DNA of 64,000 bases from Pseudomonas jinjuensis (GTDB taxonomy: Bacteria; Pseudomonadota; Gammaproteobacteria; Pseudomonadales; Pseudomonadaceae). Of this stretch, positions 33,254 to 41,865 are shown one piece after another. The position numbers and the translations under genes are program-made. The stretch is taken from assembly GCF_900103845.1 (NCBI RefSeq), contig NZ_FNIJ01000005.1, positions 274,390 to 338,389 of the forward strand, given 5' to 3'. Under the pieces are notes generated by a model. The model saw only the letters and a list, made by a program, of their open reading frames with translations. It did not search any database and had not been told where the DNA came from. Position 1 is the first letter of the stretch. Every line of letters starts with the position of its first letter.

Positions 33254-33493
33254 CTGCTTGGCTGGATCGCGACGATGACCCTTGGGTTGGGTGCGGATGC
33301 TTCGTCAGCGACCGTTACAATTACCTTCGCCAGTTGCGCGGTACTGAGCATCACAATCTTCTGTGGCTATGCGCTCGTCTTCTCTACCGCAACTATGGTG
33401 CGGGCATACCGCCACGCGCGCCGATGGATTGAAGGCACTCTTGCAATGGTCTTTGGAGCAGCCGGATTAAAGATGCTGCTCTCTCGCTCCTAA
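33254..33493 (+). pseudogene. C-terminal remnant of a LysE family exporter
   Basis: The frame keeps only the last 70-80 residues of a LysE/RhtB translocator: 'GWIATMTLGLGADASSATVT', two hydrophobic segments, 'YALVFSTATMVRAYRHARRW' and 'VFGAAGLKMLLSRS'. The intact family has about 205-210 residues and six membrane segments; the N-terminal two thirds are missing, cut off at the end of the B3/4 gene. An internal ATG at 33275 could be used, but a functional exporter is not expected. Confidence 0.65.
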
Positions 33494-33530
33494 TCTGTTG
33501 GTTTTGGGAAGTGCATTAACCTCAGTCGGA

Positions 33531-33748
33531 GAATGTCCGCTTCTGGCCGATTCTGTTGAAAAAGGAAGTCTTTGCTGGAGCCGCCTTTCAATCGTTCAAA
33601 AAACGCACGGCTTTGGCGTTGCTACGCGAAATCTGAAGCAGACCGGGCGGGCGCAGAACTGCTTCAGATTTCAACGTCCGCGGCCTACTTTCGCAGGCAG
33701 AAATCGCAGAGGGACTTTTTCAACACAATCTGCCAGCAGCAGTCATTC
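33531..33748. mobile_element. MITE-like element with 34-bp terminal inverted repeats
   Basis: A 218-bp element. The left end (33531-33564, GAATG...TGTTGAAAAAG) and the right end (33715-33748, read on the minus strand) match at 29 of 34 positions. Inside is a perfect 14-bp inverted repeat, GAAATCTGAAGCAG at 33628-33641 and its complement at 33659-33672, which can form a strong hairpin. No transposase is encoded; ORFs crossing it are not credible. 'TTCTGTTGAAAAAG'-type ends are common in proteobacterial transposon relics. I found no convincing target duplication. It lies just behind the LysE remnant. Confidence 0.65.
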
Positions 33749-33820
33749 AGCTTGAGCTTCGGGAGGCTTGATTCGCGAAGTCTTCAGCTAGGTCGACATG
33801 GCCAGAAGACTGTTGCGAGT

Positions 33821-34882
33821 TCATGTATCGCAGGCTGGGCGACTGTCCGCAGTTTCGACGCCAGGCAGCGACGCCAAGAATCCTTTGCCCATCAGCATCG
33901 AGGGTGTGTAGTACCCGCGCGCCTGGCTCCCAATGCAGTGGCTGGAGATTGCCAGCGCGGTTTCGACCGTCAGGGTGTAGACGCTTGGTGCCGAAAAGGT
34001 CATGGCGACTTTTCTGCCATCGGCAGCAACCGCCTCGCCCCAGAACTGGGTCCGGTGAACGGCTCTCTGGGTTTCGTCAGGCCCGCCGGGGAAGATCTTT
34101 TCGGCCAGGCGCATGAGCCAGCGCTGAACCCTGGGTAACGTCAAGGCCCCTCTGAATGGCGAAGTCAGGCGCATCAGGATGCCCAGGCTCAGCGGCAGGG
34201 CCGTGTACACCATGCCATCCGGGGTGTTCGTCGATATTCCGGCCGTATAGACATCGGCCCACGGAATGGTCACGCCCCAGCGGCTGCGATCCCGAAACGG
34301 AATCCGCCGAATGCGATAGGCGTTGGCAACGGTCTTGAGCTGGTGTCCACGCCTTACCAGGCCGCCCATCTCGATGCCTTCCACCAGTGTCTTGATGGTG
34401 CCCACACTGGGGCGGGTGCCGAAGGAAAACGCCAGGTCGATGCGGGTCGCCTCAGGCAGTCGATCCTTGAGGCTCGCGGCCAGGCAGTCAGTGGGGACGA
34501 TGTCGAAGCCGGCGCCGGGACAGAGAATGATGCCGGCTTCCCGGGCGCGCTCATCAAGTTGGTGGCACGCCTGGAAGACCGGGACTTCTCCGGTTATGTC
34601 CACGTAATGCACGCCGGCCGCCAGGCAGGCATTTACCAGTGCCTGCGCCGTCGACGAGAAGGGCCCCGCGCAGTTCAGCACGACACCGATGCCCTGAATG
34701 CTGGATGCGGCTTGCTGCACATCGAACGCGCGGTATTCAAGGTTCAGCTCGTCGGCCAGCGGGCGCAGTTTGGCTGCCGAGCGACCCGCGATGACGATAT
34801 CCAGTCTGCGCCTTGCCGCTTCACGGACCATCAACTCACCGGTATAGCCATAGGCACCGTAGATCAAGATTCTTGCGTTCAT
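33821..34882 (-). CDS. Saccharopine dehydrogenase-like NAD(P)-binding oxidoreductase
   Basis: A 353-residue protein with an N-terminal Rossmann motif (ILIYGAYGYTGELMVREAARR) and 'VVLNCAGPFSSTAQALVNACLAAGVHYVDITGEV', typical of the saccharopine-dehydrogenase/trans-acting enoyl-reductase group. Despite the name, such proteins in catabolic operons reduce or saturate acyl intermediates and are not lysine enzymes. It is the third gene of the leftward operon behind a Baeyer-Villiger-type monooxygenase and a hydrolase, with 3 bases between it and the hydrolase. Confidence 0.8.
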   Translation of the reverse strand: MNARILIYGAYGYTGELMVREAARRRLDIVIAGRSAAKLRPLADELNLEYRAFDVQQAASSIQGIGVVLNCAGPFSSTAQALVNACLAAGVHYVDITGEVPVFQACHQLDERAREAGIILCPGAGFDIVPTDCLAASLKDRLPEATRIDLAFSFGTRPSVGTIKTLVEGIEMGGLVRRGHQLKTVANAYRIRRIPFRDRSRWGVTIPWADVYTAGISTNTPDGMVYTALPLSLGILMRLTSPFRGALTLPRVQRWLMRLAEKIFPGGPDETQRAVHRTQFWGEAVAADGRKVAMTFSAPSVYTLTVETALAISSHCIGSQARGYYTPSMLMGKGFLASLPGVETADSRPACDT

Positions 34883-34885
34883 GGA

Positions 34886-35839
34886 TCATCTACCGTCGGT
34901 ATCGCGGTTGTCGCGAAAAGAAGGCGTACCGCCCAGGGTCCGCCTGAAGAAAGCGATCTGGTCGGTCACCGCGGTTTCAAAACCTGCGCCGACATAGACA
35001 GCGAAATGCCCCATGCCCTCGTATCGGCGCAACTCGCCTTTGTTCGCGAGTTCGGCAACACGGACAGCCGCTTTGGGCGAAACGACCGAGTCCTCCATGC
35101 AGGCCTGAACCAGAATCGGACAGCGCAGTTGTTTCGCAAGCGTTATCGGGCGGTACAGGGAGAGCGTCAGGGCGAAACGCGCGCTCATCTGATTGCGCCA
35201 ACCGGATGTGGCGATGGCCTGGTAACCGTCCCATGCCTCCGGTGAGCTCAAGGCCGCGAAGTCCCCGTGACGTCCCACCACGGGTATCAGCAGCGGGTCT
35301 TTGCCTATCAGGCCATGCAGCTGATCGACCAGCCCCAGGGCGCTCAGCTGAAGCAGGTTGCCCAGCCCTGCATAACCCAGGAACATGCCCACCGAGGCAA
35401 GGCCATCCATCATCGGATTCTGCGCTACGACGGCCGCGATCCTGTGGTCCCTGGCGGCGATGCTGGTGACATGGCCCCCCGAGAACGAAGTGCCCCACAG
35501 CGCGATGCGTGCAGGATCGACGCCGCCCTGGCAGCGAGCGAAAGCGATGGCGGCCCGCCAATCGGCGAGCTGGTTCGCTACCGTGAGCAACTGCCGGGGT
35601 TTGCCGCCGCTATCCCCGAAATAACGGTAGTCGAAGACCAGAACCCGATAGCCCTCGGCGACGAACCGCTCCGCGAACGGCGCCAGGCCCGAAGCTCGGG
35701 TGCCGCCCAGGCCATGGGCCATGACGATGCAGGGCAGGGCTTCCGAGCCTGCGTCCGCCGGGTGATAGAACCATGCCCTGCATTGAGTCTCCTGGCTGGC
35801 GAAGGAGACGTTCATGCGCTTGAACCGAGGCGACTTCAT
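34886..35839 (-). CDS. Alpha/beta hydrolase
   Basis: A 317-residue hydrolase. The nucleophile is Ser120 in 'WGTSFSGGH', the oxyanion region is 'VMAHGLGGTRASGL', and 'MGHFAVYVG' holds the likely catalytic His. A start at MKSPRFKRM or three codons later is possible. It follows the flavin monooxygenase gene by 15 bases. In such pairs the monooxygenase converts a ketone to an ester and the hydrolase opens the ester, so I infer esterase or lactonase activity. Confidence 0.82.
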   Translation of the reverse strand: MKSPRFKRMNVSFASQETQCRAWFYHPADAGSEALPCIVMAHGLGGTRASGLAPFAERFVAEGYRVLVFDYRYFGDSGGKPRQLLTVANQLADWRAAIAFARCQGGVDPARIALWGTSFSGGHVTSIAARDHRIAAVVAQNPMMDGLASVGMFLGYAGLGNLLQLSALGLVDQLHGLIGKDPLLIPVVGRHGDFAALSSPEAWDGYQAIATSGWRNQMSARFALTLSLYRPITLAKQLRCPILVQACMEDSVVSPKAAVRVAELANKGELRRYEGMGHFAVYVGAGFETAVTDQIAFFRRTLGGTPSFRDNRDTDGR

Positions 35840-35854
35840 CGTTGCGCCTCCGCA

Positions 35855-37348
35855 TCACGCCGAACGCAACCGGCTGACCGAGGCCACGCCAGTCGCTCGC
35901 TCGAACTGCAGGATGCCGTCCTCGATCGGCTGCTCTAGCAGCATCTGCGAGTCGCGCTCGTAGTGCATCAGCACCTTCCAGGGCAGCTTCCTGCCCTGGC
36001 GGGGCATGATCTCCTTGGCCCGTTGCACGTAGCCGGACTGCAGGGTGTCCAGCATGCCGATCCCGAGGGAGCAATCGTCCCGGTCCTTCGGTGTCACCAC
36101 GGCGATGTCATGGGCTTCCATATGGCGCAGCAGGCGGCAGATGTATTCGCCGGCCAGGTCGGCCTTGAGGGTCCAGGGGGCATTGGTGTAGCCGAAGATC
36201 CAGGCCATGTTCGGTACGTTCTGGATCAGCAGCCCCTTGTACGTCATGGCATCGCGCAATTGTCTGGACTGCCCGTCGACCCGCATGTCGATGCCGCCGA
36301 GCATCAGCAGGTTGAGCCCTGTCGCCGTGACGATGATGTCGGCGTCGATCTGCTTCCCCGACTTCAGTCGGATGCCCGTTTCCGTCAGGGTATCGATGTG
36401 ATCGGTGACGACCGACGCTCGCCCGTTCTTCAGGGCCTTGAAAAGATCGGCATCGGGAACGGCACACAGGCGTTCGTCCCAGGGCATGTATTTGGGCGTG
36501 AAGTGCGCCATGTCGACGCTCGGCCCCAGATGTCGGCGGGTCTGCCACAGGAAGAAACGGCGCATTGCCCTCGGCCAGCGGCGGCAGGCCTCGTAGAGCC
36601 AGCGCTGGAGCAGGATGTTGCGTTGACGGGCGAAGCCATAGACCCACTTCGACGGCAGGAAACGCTCAAGAACGGCGGAGATCCTGTCGAGTCCGGGGAT
36701 GGAAAATATGTACGACGGGGAGCGTTGGAGCATGGTGACATGGGCCGCCTTGTCGGCCATGGCCGGCACAAGGGTTACCGCGGTCGCGCCGCTGCCGATG
36801 ACCACGACCGTCTTGCCGCTGTAGTCGAGATCTTCCGGCCAGTGCTGAGGATGGATCCTGATGCCCTTGAACCTGTCTTCACCGGGAAACCTGGGCAGGA
36901 AGCCGGCATCGTGATCGTAATAACCGGTGCAACTGATGAAGAAGTCGCAGGTGTATTGGCGCGCTTCTCCGCTGGCCTCATCGATGGCGTCGAGCGTCCA
37001 CTGGCGCTGCTGGCTGGACCAGTCGGCGCGCAGGATTTTCAACCCGTAGTGAATCTTCTTGTCCACACCGAACTGCTTGGCGGTATCGGCGATGTACTGG
37101 CGAATGGCAGGTCCATCGGCGAGCACCTTCAATTCGTTCCAGGGACGGAATTGATAGCCAAAACTGAACATGTCCGAATCCGAACGAATACCCGGATAGC
37201 GGAACAGGTCCCAGGTTCCGCCCAACTGCTTGCGCCGTTCCAGGATGGCCAGTTTCTTGTGGGGAAATGCACGCTGTACATGGCACGCCGTACCGATGCC
37301 GGAGAGGCCGGCGCCAACGATCAGGACGTCGAAATGCTGCGCTTTCAT
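35855..37348 (-). CDS. Flavin-containing monooxygenase, Baeyer-Villiger type
   Basis: A 497-residue flavoprotein. FAD motif 'VLIVGAGLSGIGTA' at the N-terminus, the Baeyer-Villiger fingerprint FxGxxxHxxxW in 'FKGIRIHPQHW', and a second Rossmann motif 'VVVIGSGATAVTLVPAM' for NADPH. Overall it resembles the EthA/AlmA group. ATG 37348 follows 'ggag'; the longer frame adds a doubtful 13 residues. It heads a leftward operon with a hydrolase and a reductase and faces an AraC regulator. Substrate is probably a linear or cyclic ketone. Confidence 0.88.
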   Translation of the reverse strand: MKAQHFDVLIVGAGLSGIGTACHVQRAFPHKKLAILERRKQLGGTWDLFRYPGIRSDSDMFSFGYQFRPWNELKVLADGPAIRQYIADTAKQFGVDKKIHYGLKILRADWSSQQRQWTLDAIDEASGEARQYTCDFFISCTGYYDHDAGFLPRFPGEDRFKGIRIHPQHWPEDLDYSGKTVVVIGSGATAVTLVPAMADKAAHVTMLQRSPSYIFSIPGLDRISAVLERFLPSKWVYGFARQRNILLQRWLYEACRRWPRAMRRFFLWQTRRHLGPSVDMAHFTPKYMPWDERLCAVPDADLFKALKNGRASVVTDHIDTLTETGIRLKSGKQIDADIIVTATGLNLLMLGGIDMRVDGQSRQLRDAMTYKGLLIQNVPNMAWIFGYTNAPWTLKADLAGEYICRLLRHMEAHDIAVVTPKDRDDCSLGIGMLDTLQSGYVQRAKEIMPRQGRKLPWKVLMHYERDSQMLLEQPIEDGILQFERATGVASVSRLRSA

Positions 37349-37419
37349 GGGAGTCTCCAAAGACCGTTCTTGTTCTGTGAAGGCCATACTGCACCGACCC
37401 TGTCGCCTTGCTCTTGATC

Positions 37420-37451
37420 CTGCGAGACATTCTTTTTACCCTGCGAGACAT
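37420..37451. promoter_or_regulatory. Direct repeat, putative AraC-regulator binding site
   Basis: CCTGCGAGACAT occurs at 37420-37431 and again at 37440-37451, exactly 20 bases apart, which is two helical turns. AraC-family proteins bind such phased direct repeats. The second copy overlaps the likely start codon of the AraC gene (37450), suggesting autoregulation, and the pair lies 72 bases upstream of the monooxygenase start. Confidence 0.55.
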
Positions 37452-38493
37452 GTCAGAAATGGTCCGGTCCGCAGGTATGAAAGGCTTCTCCAGGCTCTTG
37501 CGCGAGCTTGGCGTGAACCCGCAGCCGTTGCTCGGCAAGCATGGCCTGCCGCAGGACCTGGGCGAGAATGACGATGAAATGGTGTCGCTGCGCGCGATCG
37601 TCGCCCTCATGGAGGACAGTGCGGCGGTAACCGGTTGCAGCGATCTGGGATTGAAGCTGGCCGCGCACCAGGACATCCAGGTACTGGGGCCACTGGCAAC
37701 GGCCATCCAGCATTCGGCAAGCGTGCGCGAAGCCTTGAACACGGCATCGCACTACCTGTTCGTGCACAGTCCTGCCTTGGTGTTCAGCGTGCTCGAGTCC
37801 AGCAGCCTGGTTGCCGGCGCGGTAGAGCTGCGCATGGAGGTCGTGCTTTCGCGCCTGTCATCCAGGCGGCAAACGCTCGATCAGTGCCTGGGCGTAGTGC
37901 ATCGCGTGGTCAAGTTCTTTGCGGGGAGCCAGTACCAACTGCTCGCCGTTGCGCTGCCGCATACCCCGCTGGCTGATCTCCAGGCCTACAAGAGCTTCTT
38001 CGGCGCGCCGGTTCATACAGATCAGGAATACGCCGCGTTGCATGTTTCGCCCAAAACGCTCAACAGCGGTCTGGCGGATGTGAATGCCGCACTCAGGACC
38101 GTTGCGCTGGACTACCTGGAGCGGCAATACGGTGATCCGAACCTGTCGATGACCGATCGGGTTCGGCGGGCACTCCGCTCCACATTGAGTTCGACGGGGG
38201 GAAGCAAGTCGGCCATCGCCGACCTGCTCTTCGTTCACCCGCGCACGCTGCAACGCAGGTTGGCGGCCGAGGATGCGACGTTCGACGCCATTCGCGATGA
38301 AGTCAGGCGCGAGGCCGCCGAGCGCTACCTCAACGAGACGCGCATTCCACTGGCCCAACTGGCCAGCCTGCTCGGCCTTGCGGATCAGTCCGTGCTGACC
38401 CGCCTGTGCCTGCGCTGGTTCGACACCACGCCCTCGGCGATGCGCAAGCGCAGCAGGGCACTTCAGGCCGGCGATTCCCAGCGGCTGAGATAG
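37450..38493 (+). CDS. AraC family transcriptional regulator
   Basis: A 347-residue AraC regulator of the group with an N-terminal 'arabinose-binding-like' domain (PF12625 type) and a C-terminal double helix-turn-helix ('SKSAIADLLFVHPRTLQRRLAAEDATFDAIRDEV', 'LAQLASLLGLADQSVLTRLCLRWFDTTPSAMRK'). I favour ATG 37450 over an upstream TTG at 37408. It is divergent from the Baeyer-Villiger operon and probably activates it. Its last 31 bases overlap the convergent TetR gene. Confidence 0.87.
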   Translation: MSEMVRSAGMKGFSRLLRELGVNPQPLLGKHGLPQDLGENDDEMVSLRAIVALMEDSAAVTGCSDLGLKLAAHQDIQVLGPLATAIQHSASVREALNTASHYLFVHSPALVFSVLESSSLVAGAVELRMEVVLSRLSSRRQTLDQCLGVVHRVVKFFAGSQYQLLAVALPHTPLADLQAYKSFFGAPVHTDQEYAALHVSPKTLNSGLADVNAALRTVALDYLERQYGDPNLSMTDRVRRALRSTLSSTGGSKSAIADLLFVHPRTLQRRLAAEDATFDAIRDEVRREAAERYLNETRIPLAQLASLLGLADQSVLTRLCLRWFDTTPSAMRKRSRALQAGDSQRLR

Positions 38494-39098
38494 GCCTCGC
38501 TCGCTCTTACCGCTTCGGCACAGATTGCCTCGGAGATCATGCCGTCCTTGGCGTAGCCGTGCTTCATGCAGGCAAACGCGATCTCGACGGCCAGCGTGGC
38601 GACATCCGGCTCGGCGGGCAGCACCGGGCCATCGCCGAAGCCCGCCAGCCGCTCGCGAAGCAGCTTGCCCATGGCCTCGTTCTTGACGGCATGCGCGTGC
38701 CGGTCGTCCTCGGTGAACCCGCCCCTGAGCAGCAGGATGCTGGCCACCGGGAACCGGTTGTAGTAGCTCGCCACCGCCTCGATCAGTCGAGCCCCCCAGG
38801 TGCGCCAACTGTCGGCGGCGGCCAGATCCGTCCCCTCCATCACCTCTACCAGGCGCTCCATGTGCAGCGCCGCCAGACGAGAGAAGATGGCGTACTTGTC
38901 CGGGAAAAAGGGGTAGATCGCCGCGCGTGGAACCTCTGCGGCTTCCGCGATTGCGGGAATGGAGGTCTTCTCGGGACCTATCTCCTCCAAGAGCCGCTCC
39001 GCCACCTGCAGAACCTTGTTCATGCGGCTGGCGGAACGCTCCTGCCTGGGGCGGCGGGAACTCCGTTGAGCGCTATCGCTTGCTGGTAAATCCGACAT
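38463..39098 (-). CDS. TetR/AcrR family transcriptional regulator
   Basis: A 211-residue regulator with an N-terminal basic stretch and TetR domain ('MNKVLQVAERLLEEIGPEKTSIPAIAEAAEVPRAAIYPFFPDKYAIFSRLA'). The C-terminal half is helical without a known signature. It is divergent from the alpha/beta hydrolase at 39184, with two matching palindromic sites between them, and likely represses both itself and the hydrolase. Its 3' end overlaps the AraC gene tail in convergent orientation. Confidence 0.87.
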   Translation of the reverse strand: MSDLPASDSAQRSSRRPRQERSASRMNKVLQVAERLLEEIGPEKTSIPAIAEAAEVPRAAIYPFFPDKYAIFSRLAALHMERLVEVMEGTDLAAADSWRTWGARLIEAVASYYNRFPVASILLLRGGFTEDDRHAHAVKNEAMGKLLRERLAGFGDGPVLPAEPDVATLAVEIAFACMKHGYAKDGMISEAICAEAVRASEAYLSRWESPA

Positions 39099-39133
39099 AA
39101 GTTAGATTTTCCGTGTTTCTGACATTTGTCGGA
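39091..39133. promoter_or_regulatory. Two copies of a 16-bp palindromic operator, probable TetR sites
   Basis: TCCGACATAAGTTAGA (39091-39106) and TCTGACATTTGTCGGA (39118-39133) share the pattern TCYGACAT-NN-GTYRGA and are 27 bases apart. The first overlaps the start codon of the TetR gene, the second lies about 50 bases before the hydrolase. Two phased palindromes between divergent genes are the usual TetR arrangement. Confidence 0.6.
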
Positions 39134-39183
39134 TTCTAGCAGCTGTCGCGGCTGCACCGCACATTCCACGAGGACAGAGCACC

Positions 39184-40131
39184 ATGACCTACGCAGAGCA
39201 GCCCAACTGGCGCGAGATTCAGCGCTTCCTACCCGAGTCGTACCAGTTGCAGCCGGGAGATGAGCCGAGCGAGGAATGGTGGAATTGGCGGCAACACAGA
39301 ATCCACCTGGACTGCTACCGCAATCCCGAGGCGCCACTGAAGGTGATCCTGCTCCATGGCGTGGGCACCAATGGCCGGCAGATGACGACGATACTCGGGG
39401 CCCCACTCGCCAGACGTGGCCTGGAGACCATCGCGGTGGACATGCCGGAATATGGCGTCACCCAGGTGGGGCGTGGCAAGCCCGTGCGCTACGACGACTG
39501 GGTGCAGGCCGGGTCCGACCTGGTCGACCGTGAGCTGGCAAGGGACTCGCGCCCCATCTTCCTCTATGGCCTGAGCGCTGGCGGGATGGAGGCCTACCAC
39601 ATCGCGGCGCTGAACCGGAAAGTGCAAGGCATCATCGGCATGACCTTCCTCGACCAGCGCATCCAGCAGGTGCGTGATGAAACCGCCCGCAACCTGATGA
39701 TGAGCCGCCTGGGCGTTCCTCTGGCGAAGCTCAGCGCAGCGACGCCCCTTGCAGGGATGCGGATGCCGATGTCCCTCGCCAGCAAGATGTCGACCCTGGT
39801 GAACGACAAGGCGGCGCTGAACGCCTGCCTGGCGGACAAGACGTCGGCGGGCAAGTGGGTCACCATGGCTTTCCTTGCCTCCTATGGCAGCTACCGGCCA
39901 AGGCTGGAACCCGAAGACTTCGACGTTTGCCCTATCCTGCTGACCCAGCCCGCCGAAGACAAGTGGACGCCCCTGCACCTGAGCGAGCTGGTGCTGAAGC
40001 GAATCAACCGGGTGCCGGTAACGACCGTGATGCTGGAAAACGCCGGGCACTATCCCTTGGAACTGGCTGGGCTGGACCAGATGGTTGATGCGGTATTCGA
40101 CTTCTGCAAAAGCAACATGCCGCTTCGCTGA
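39184..40131 (+). CDS. Alpha/beta hydrolase
   Basis: A 315-residue hydrolase with the oxyanion motif 'ILLHGVGTNGRQM', nucleophile Ser131 in 'YGLSAGGMEAY', acid Asp in 'PAEDKWTPLHLSE' and His in 'NAGHYPLE'. 'gaggac' stands before the ATG. It is divergent from the TetR gene and followed by a 312-base gap. Probably an esterase or lipase-like enzyme; substrate unknown. Confidence 0.83.
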   Translation: MTYAEQPNWREIQRFLPESYQLQPGDEPSEEWWNWRQHRIHLDCYRNPEAPLKVILLHGVGTNGRQMTTILGAPLARRGLETIAVDMPEYGVTQVGRGKPVRYDDWVQAGSDLVDRELARDSRPIFLYGLSAGGMEAYHIAALNRKVQGIIGMTFLDQRIQQVRDETARNLMMSRLGVPLAKLSAATPLAGMRMPMSLASKMSTLVNDKAALNACLADKTSAGKWVTMAFLASYGSYRPRLEPEDFDVCPILLTQPAEDKWTPLHLSELVLKRINRVPVTTVMLENAGHYPLELAGLDQMVDAVFDFCKSNMPLR

Positions 40132-40443
40132 GCAGCCCTCCCGGCGACAGATGATTCCCGTGTTATTGCGCTGAGTCATCGTTCAAGGTGAACGGCGGAG
40201 CTCTCACAGCCATTTGCATGTGGCAGCCTCCGCCTTGATGCGACAGGCAGTGTTTGACTGAAAGCGGACCGCTTCCCAATGTAAAAAGGCCGGTGAGCAA
40301 ATGCTCGCCGGCCCTTTCGACTGCTTCTCTTCACCGCCATCCCTGGCGGCTCCGAGGTTCTCGCTTGTTACACTCCGCACTCGCTTGGTGCGTTCGTTTC
40401 ACTTTGAAGTGAAAAAATTCCAATTCATCGTGAAAAATTCCGG
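40132..40443. terminator. Gap with an intrinsic terminator for nrdB
   Basis: The 312-base gap separates the hydrolase from the leftward nrdB. At 40288-40313 GGCCGGTGAGC and GCTCGCCGGCC pair around AAAT. On the minus strand the stem is followed by TTTTT (the aaaaa at 40283-40287), so it is a good intrinsic terminator for nrdA-nrdB, about 130 bases past the nrdB stop; read rightward it ends in only TTT. I see no gene in the rest. Confidence 0.7.
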
Positions 40444-41691
40444 TCAGTCCCAGCTCAGCGCACCGCCAGTCTGGTACTCGATAACGCGGGTCTCGAAGAA
40501 GTTCTTCTCCTTCTTCAAATCCATGATTTCGGACATCCACGGGAACGGGTTGGTCGCGCCCGGGTATTCCTCTTTCAGGCCGATCTGGGTCAGGCGGCGG
40601 TTGGCGATGAATTTGAGGTAGTCCTCCATCATCGCCGCGTTCATGCCCAGGACGCCGCGCGGCATGGTATCGCGGGCGTATTCGATCTCGAGCTGGGTGC
40701 CCTGCAGGATCATCTGGGTCGCTTCGTCCTTCATCGCGGCGTCCCACAGGTGCGGGTTTTCGATCTTGATCTGGTTGATCACGTCGATGCCGAAGTTCAG
40801 GTGCATGGATTCGTCGCGCAGGATGTACTGGAACTGCTCGGCGGTGCCGGTCATCTTGTTGCGACGGCCCATGGAGAGGATCTGGGTGAAGCCGCAGTAG
40901 AAGAAGATGCCTTCCAGCACGCAGTAGTAGGCGATCAGGTTGCGCAGGAACTGGCGGTCGGTTTCCGGGGTGCCGGTCTGGAACTGCGGATCGGAGATCG
41001 AGCGGGTGTACTTGAGACCCCAGGACGCCTTCTTCGCGACCGAAGGAATCTCGTGGTACATGTTGAAGATCTCGCCCTCGTCCATGCCCAGCGACTCGAT
41101 GCAGTACTGGTAGGCGTGGGTGTGGATCGCTTCCTCGAAGGCCTGGCGCAGGATGTACTGGCGGCACTCGGGGTTGGTGATCAGGCGGTAGACGGCCAGC
41201 ACCAGGTTGTTCGCCACCAGCGAGTCGGCGGTGGAGAAGAAGCCGAGGTTGCGCATGACGATGCGGCGCTCGTCTTCGGACAGGCCGTCCTTGCTCTTCC
41301 ACAGGGCGATGTCCGCGTTCATGTTCACTTCCTGCGGCATCCAGTGGTTGGCACAACCATCCAGATACTTCTGCCAGGCCCAGTCGTACTTGAACGGCAC
41401 GAGCTGGTTGAGGTCGGCGCGGGCGTTGATCATCTGCTTGTCGCCGACCTGTACGCGGGCGGCGGAGCCTTCGAGGTCGTCGAGGCCTTCCTGGATGTCC
41501 AGGTCGTTCAGGGCTTTCTTGGCGCGGGCCACGGCTTCGGAGTCGCCGGCCGCTACGGCGCGGGCGTCTTCGACGGAGCCGGCGGCTTCGTTGTCGAGCT
41601 TGTCGATGGCCTGGGCAGCGGCCTGTACTACGGTGGACGCCGGCTTGGCTTCGGCGGCGTCTTCCTTGTCGAATTCGTCCCAGCTGAGCAT
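40444..41691 (-). CDS. nrdB: Class Ia ribonucleotide reductase, beta subunit
   Basis: A 415-residue NrdB, the length known from Pseudomonas. It carries an N-terminal extension of about 75 residues (acidic and Ala-rich) before the ferritin-like core. Diiron ligands are visible in '[15 protein letters not shown]' and '[15 protein letters not shown]'; the radical tyrosine lies in the helical core and the C-terminus is the tail that docks on NrdA. With NrdA it reduces ribonucleoside diphosphates to deoxy forms under oxygen. It lies 174 bases downstream of nrdA, probably in one transcript. Confidence 0.95.
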   Translation of the reverse strand: MLSWDEFDKEDAAEAKPASTVVQAAAQAIDKLDNEAAGSVEDARAVAAGDSEAVARAKKALNDLDIQEGLDDLEGSAARVQVGDKQMINARADLNQLVPFKYDWAWQKYLDGCANHWMPQEVNMNADIALWKSKDGLSEDERRIVMRNLGFFSTADSLVANNLVLAVYRLITNPECRQYILRQAFEEAIHTHAYQYCIESLGMDEGEIFNMYHEIPSVAKKASWGLKYTRSISDPQFQTGTPETDRQFLRNLIAYYCVLEGIFFYCGFTQILSMGRRNKMTGTAEQFQYILRDESMHLNFGIDVINQIKIENPHLWDAAMKDEATQMILQGTQLEIEYARDTMPRGVLGMNAAMMEDYLKFIANRRLTQIGLKEEYPGATNPFPWMSEIMDLKKEKNFFETRVIEYQTGGALSWD

Positions 41692-41800
41692 TGGTTCCTC
41701 TCCTGGTCTGGTAGACCGGTCCGGGCCGGTCTGGGTAACGGGTGGCGTGGGGGCACGCGAAAGCTTTGAAGTGGGGGAGGGGAAGAGCCCCTCACCCTAA

Positions 41801-41822
41801 CCCTCTCCCGGAGGGAGAGGGG
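41801..41822. repeat. Palindrome in the nrdA-nrdB gap
   Basis: CCCTCTCCC and GGGAGAGGG pair around GGAG within 'ctcaccctaaccctctcccggagggagagggg', a common Pseudomonas extragenic palindrome. It may stabilise the nrdA transcript or reduce readthrough into nrdB. No gene lies in this 174-base gap. Confidence 0.6.
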
Positions 41823-41865
41823 ATTGTCCGTGCGTGCGGTGGGGTTCACCGCACGTGGCGAAGCC

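Noticed and set aside
33572..34138. 188-codon + frame running from the MITE-like element into the reductase gene
   Set aside because: It begins inside the element and overlaps a clear minus-strand gene; no domain seen.
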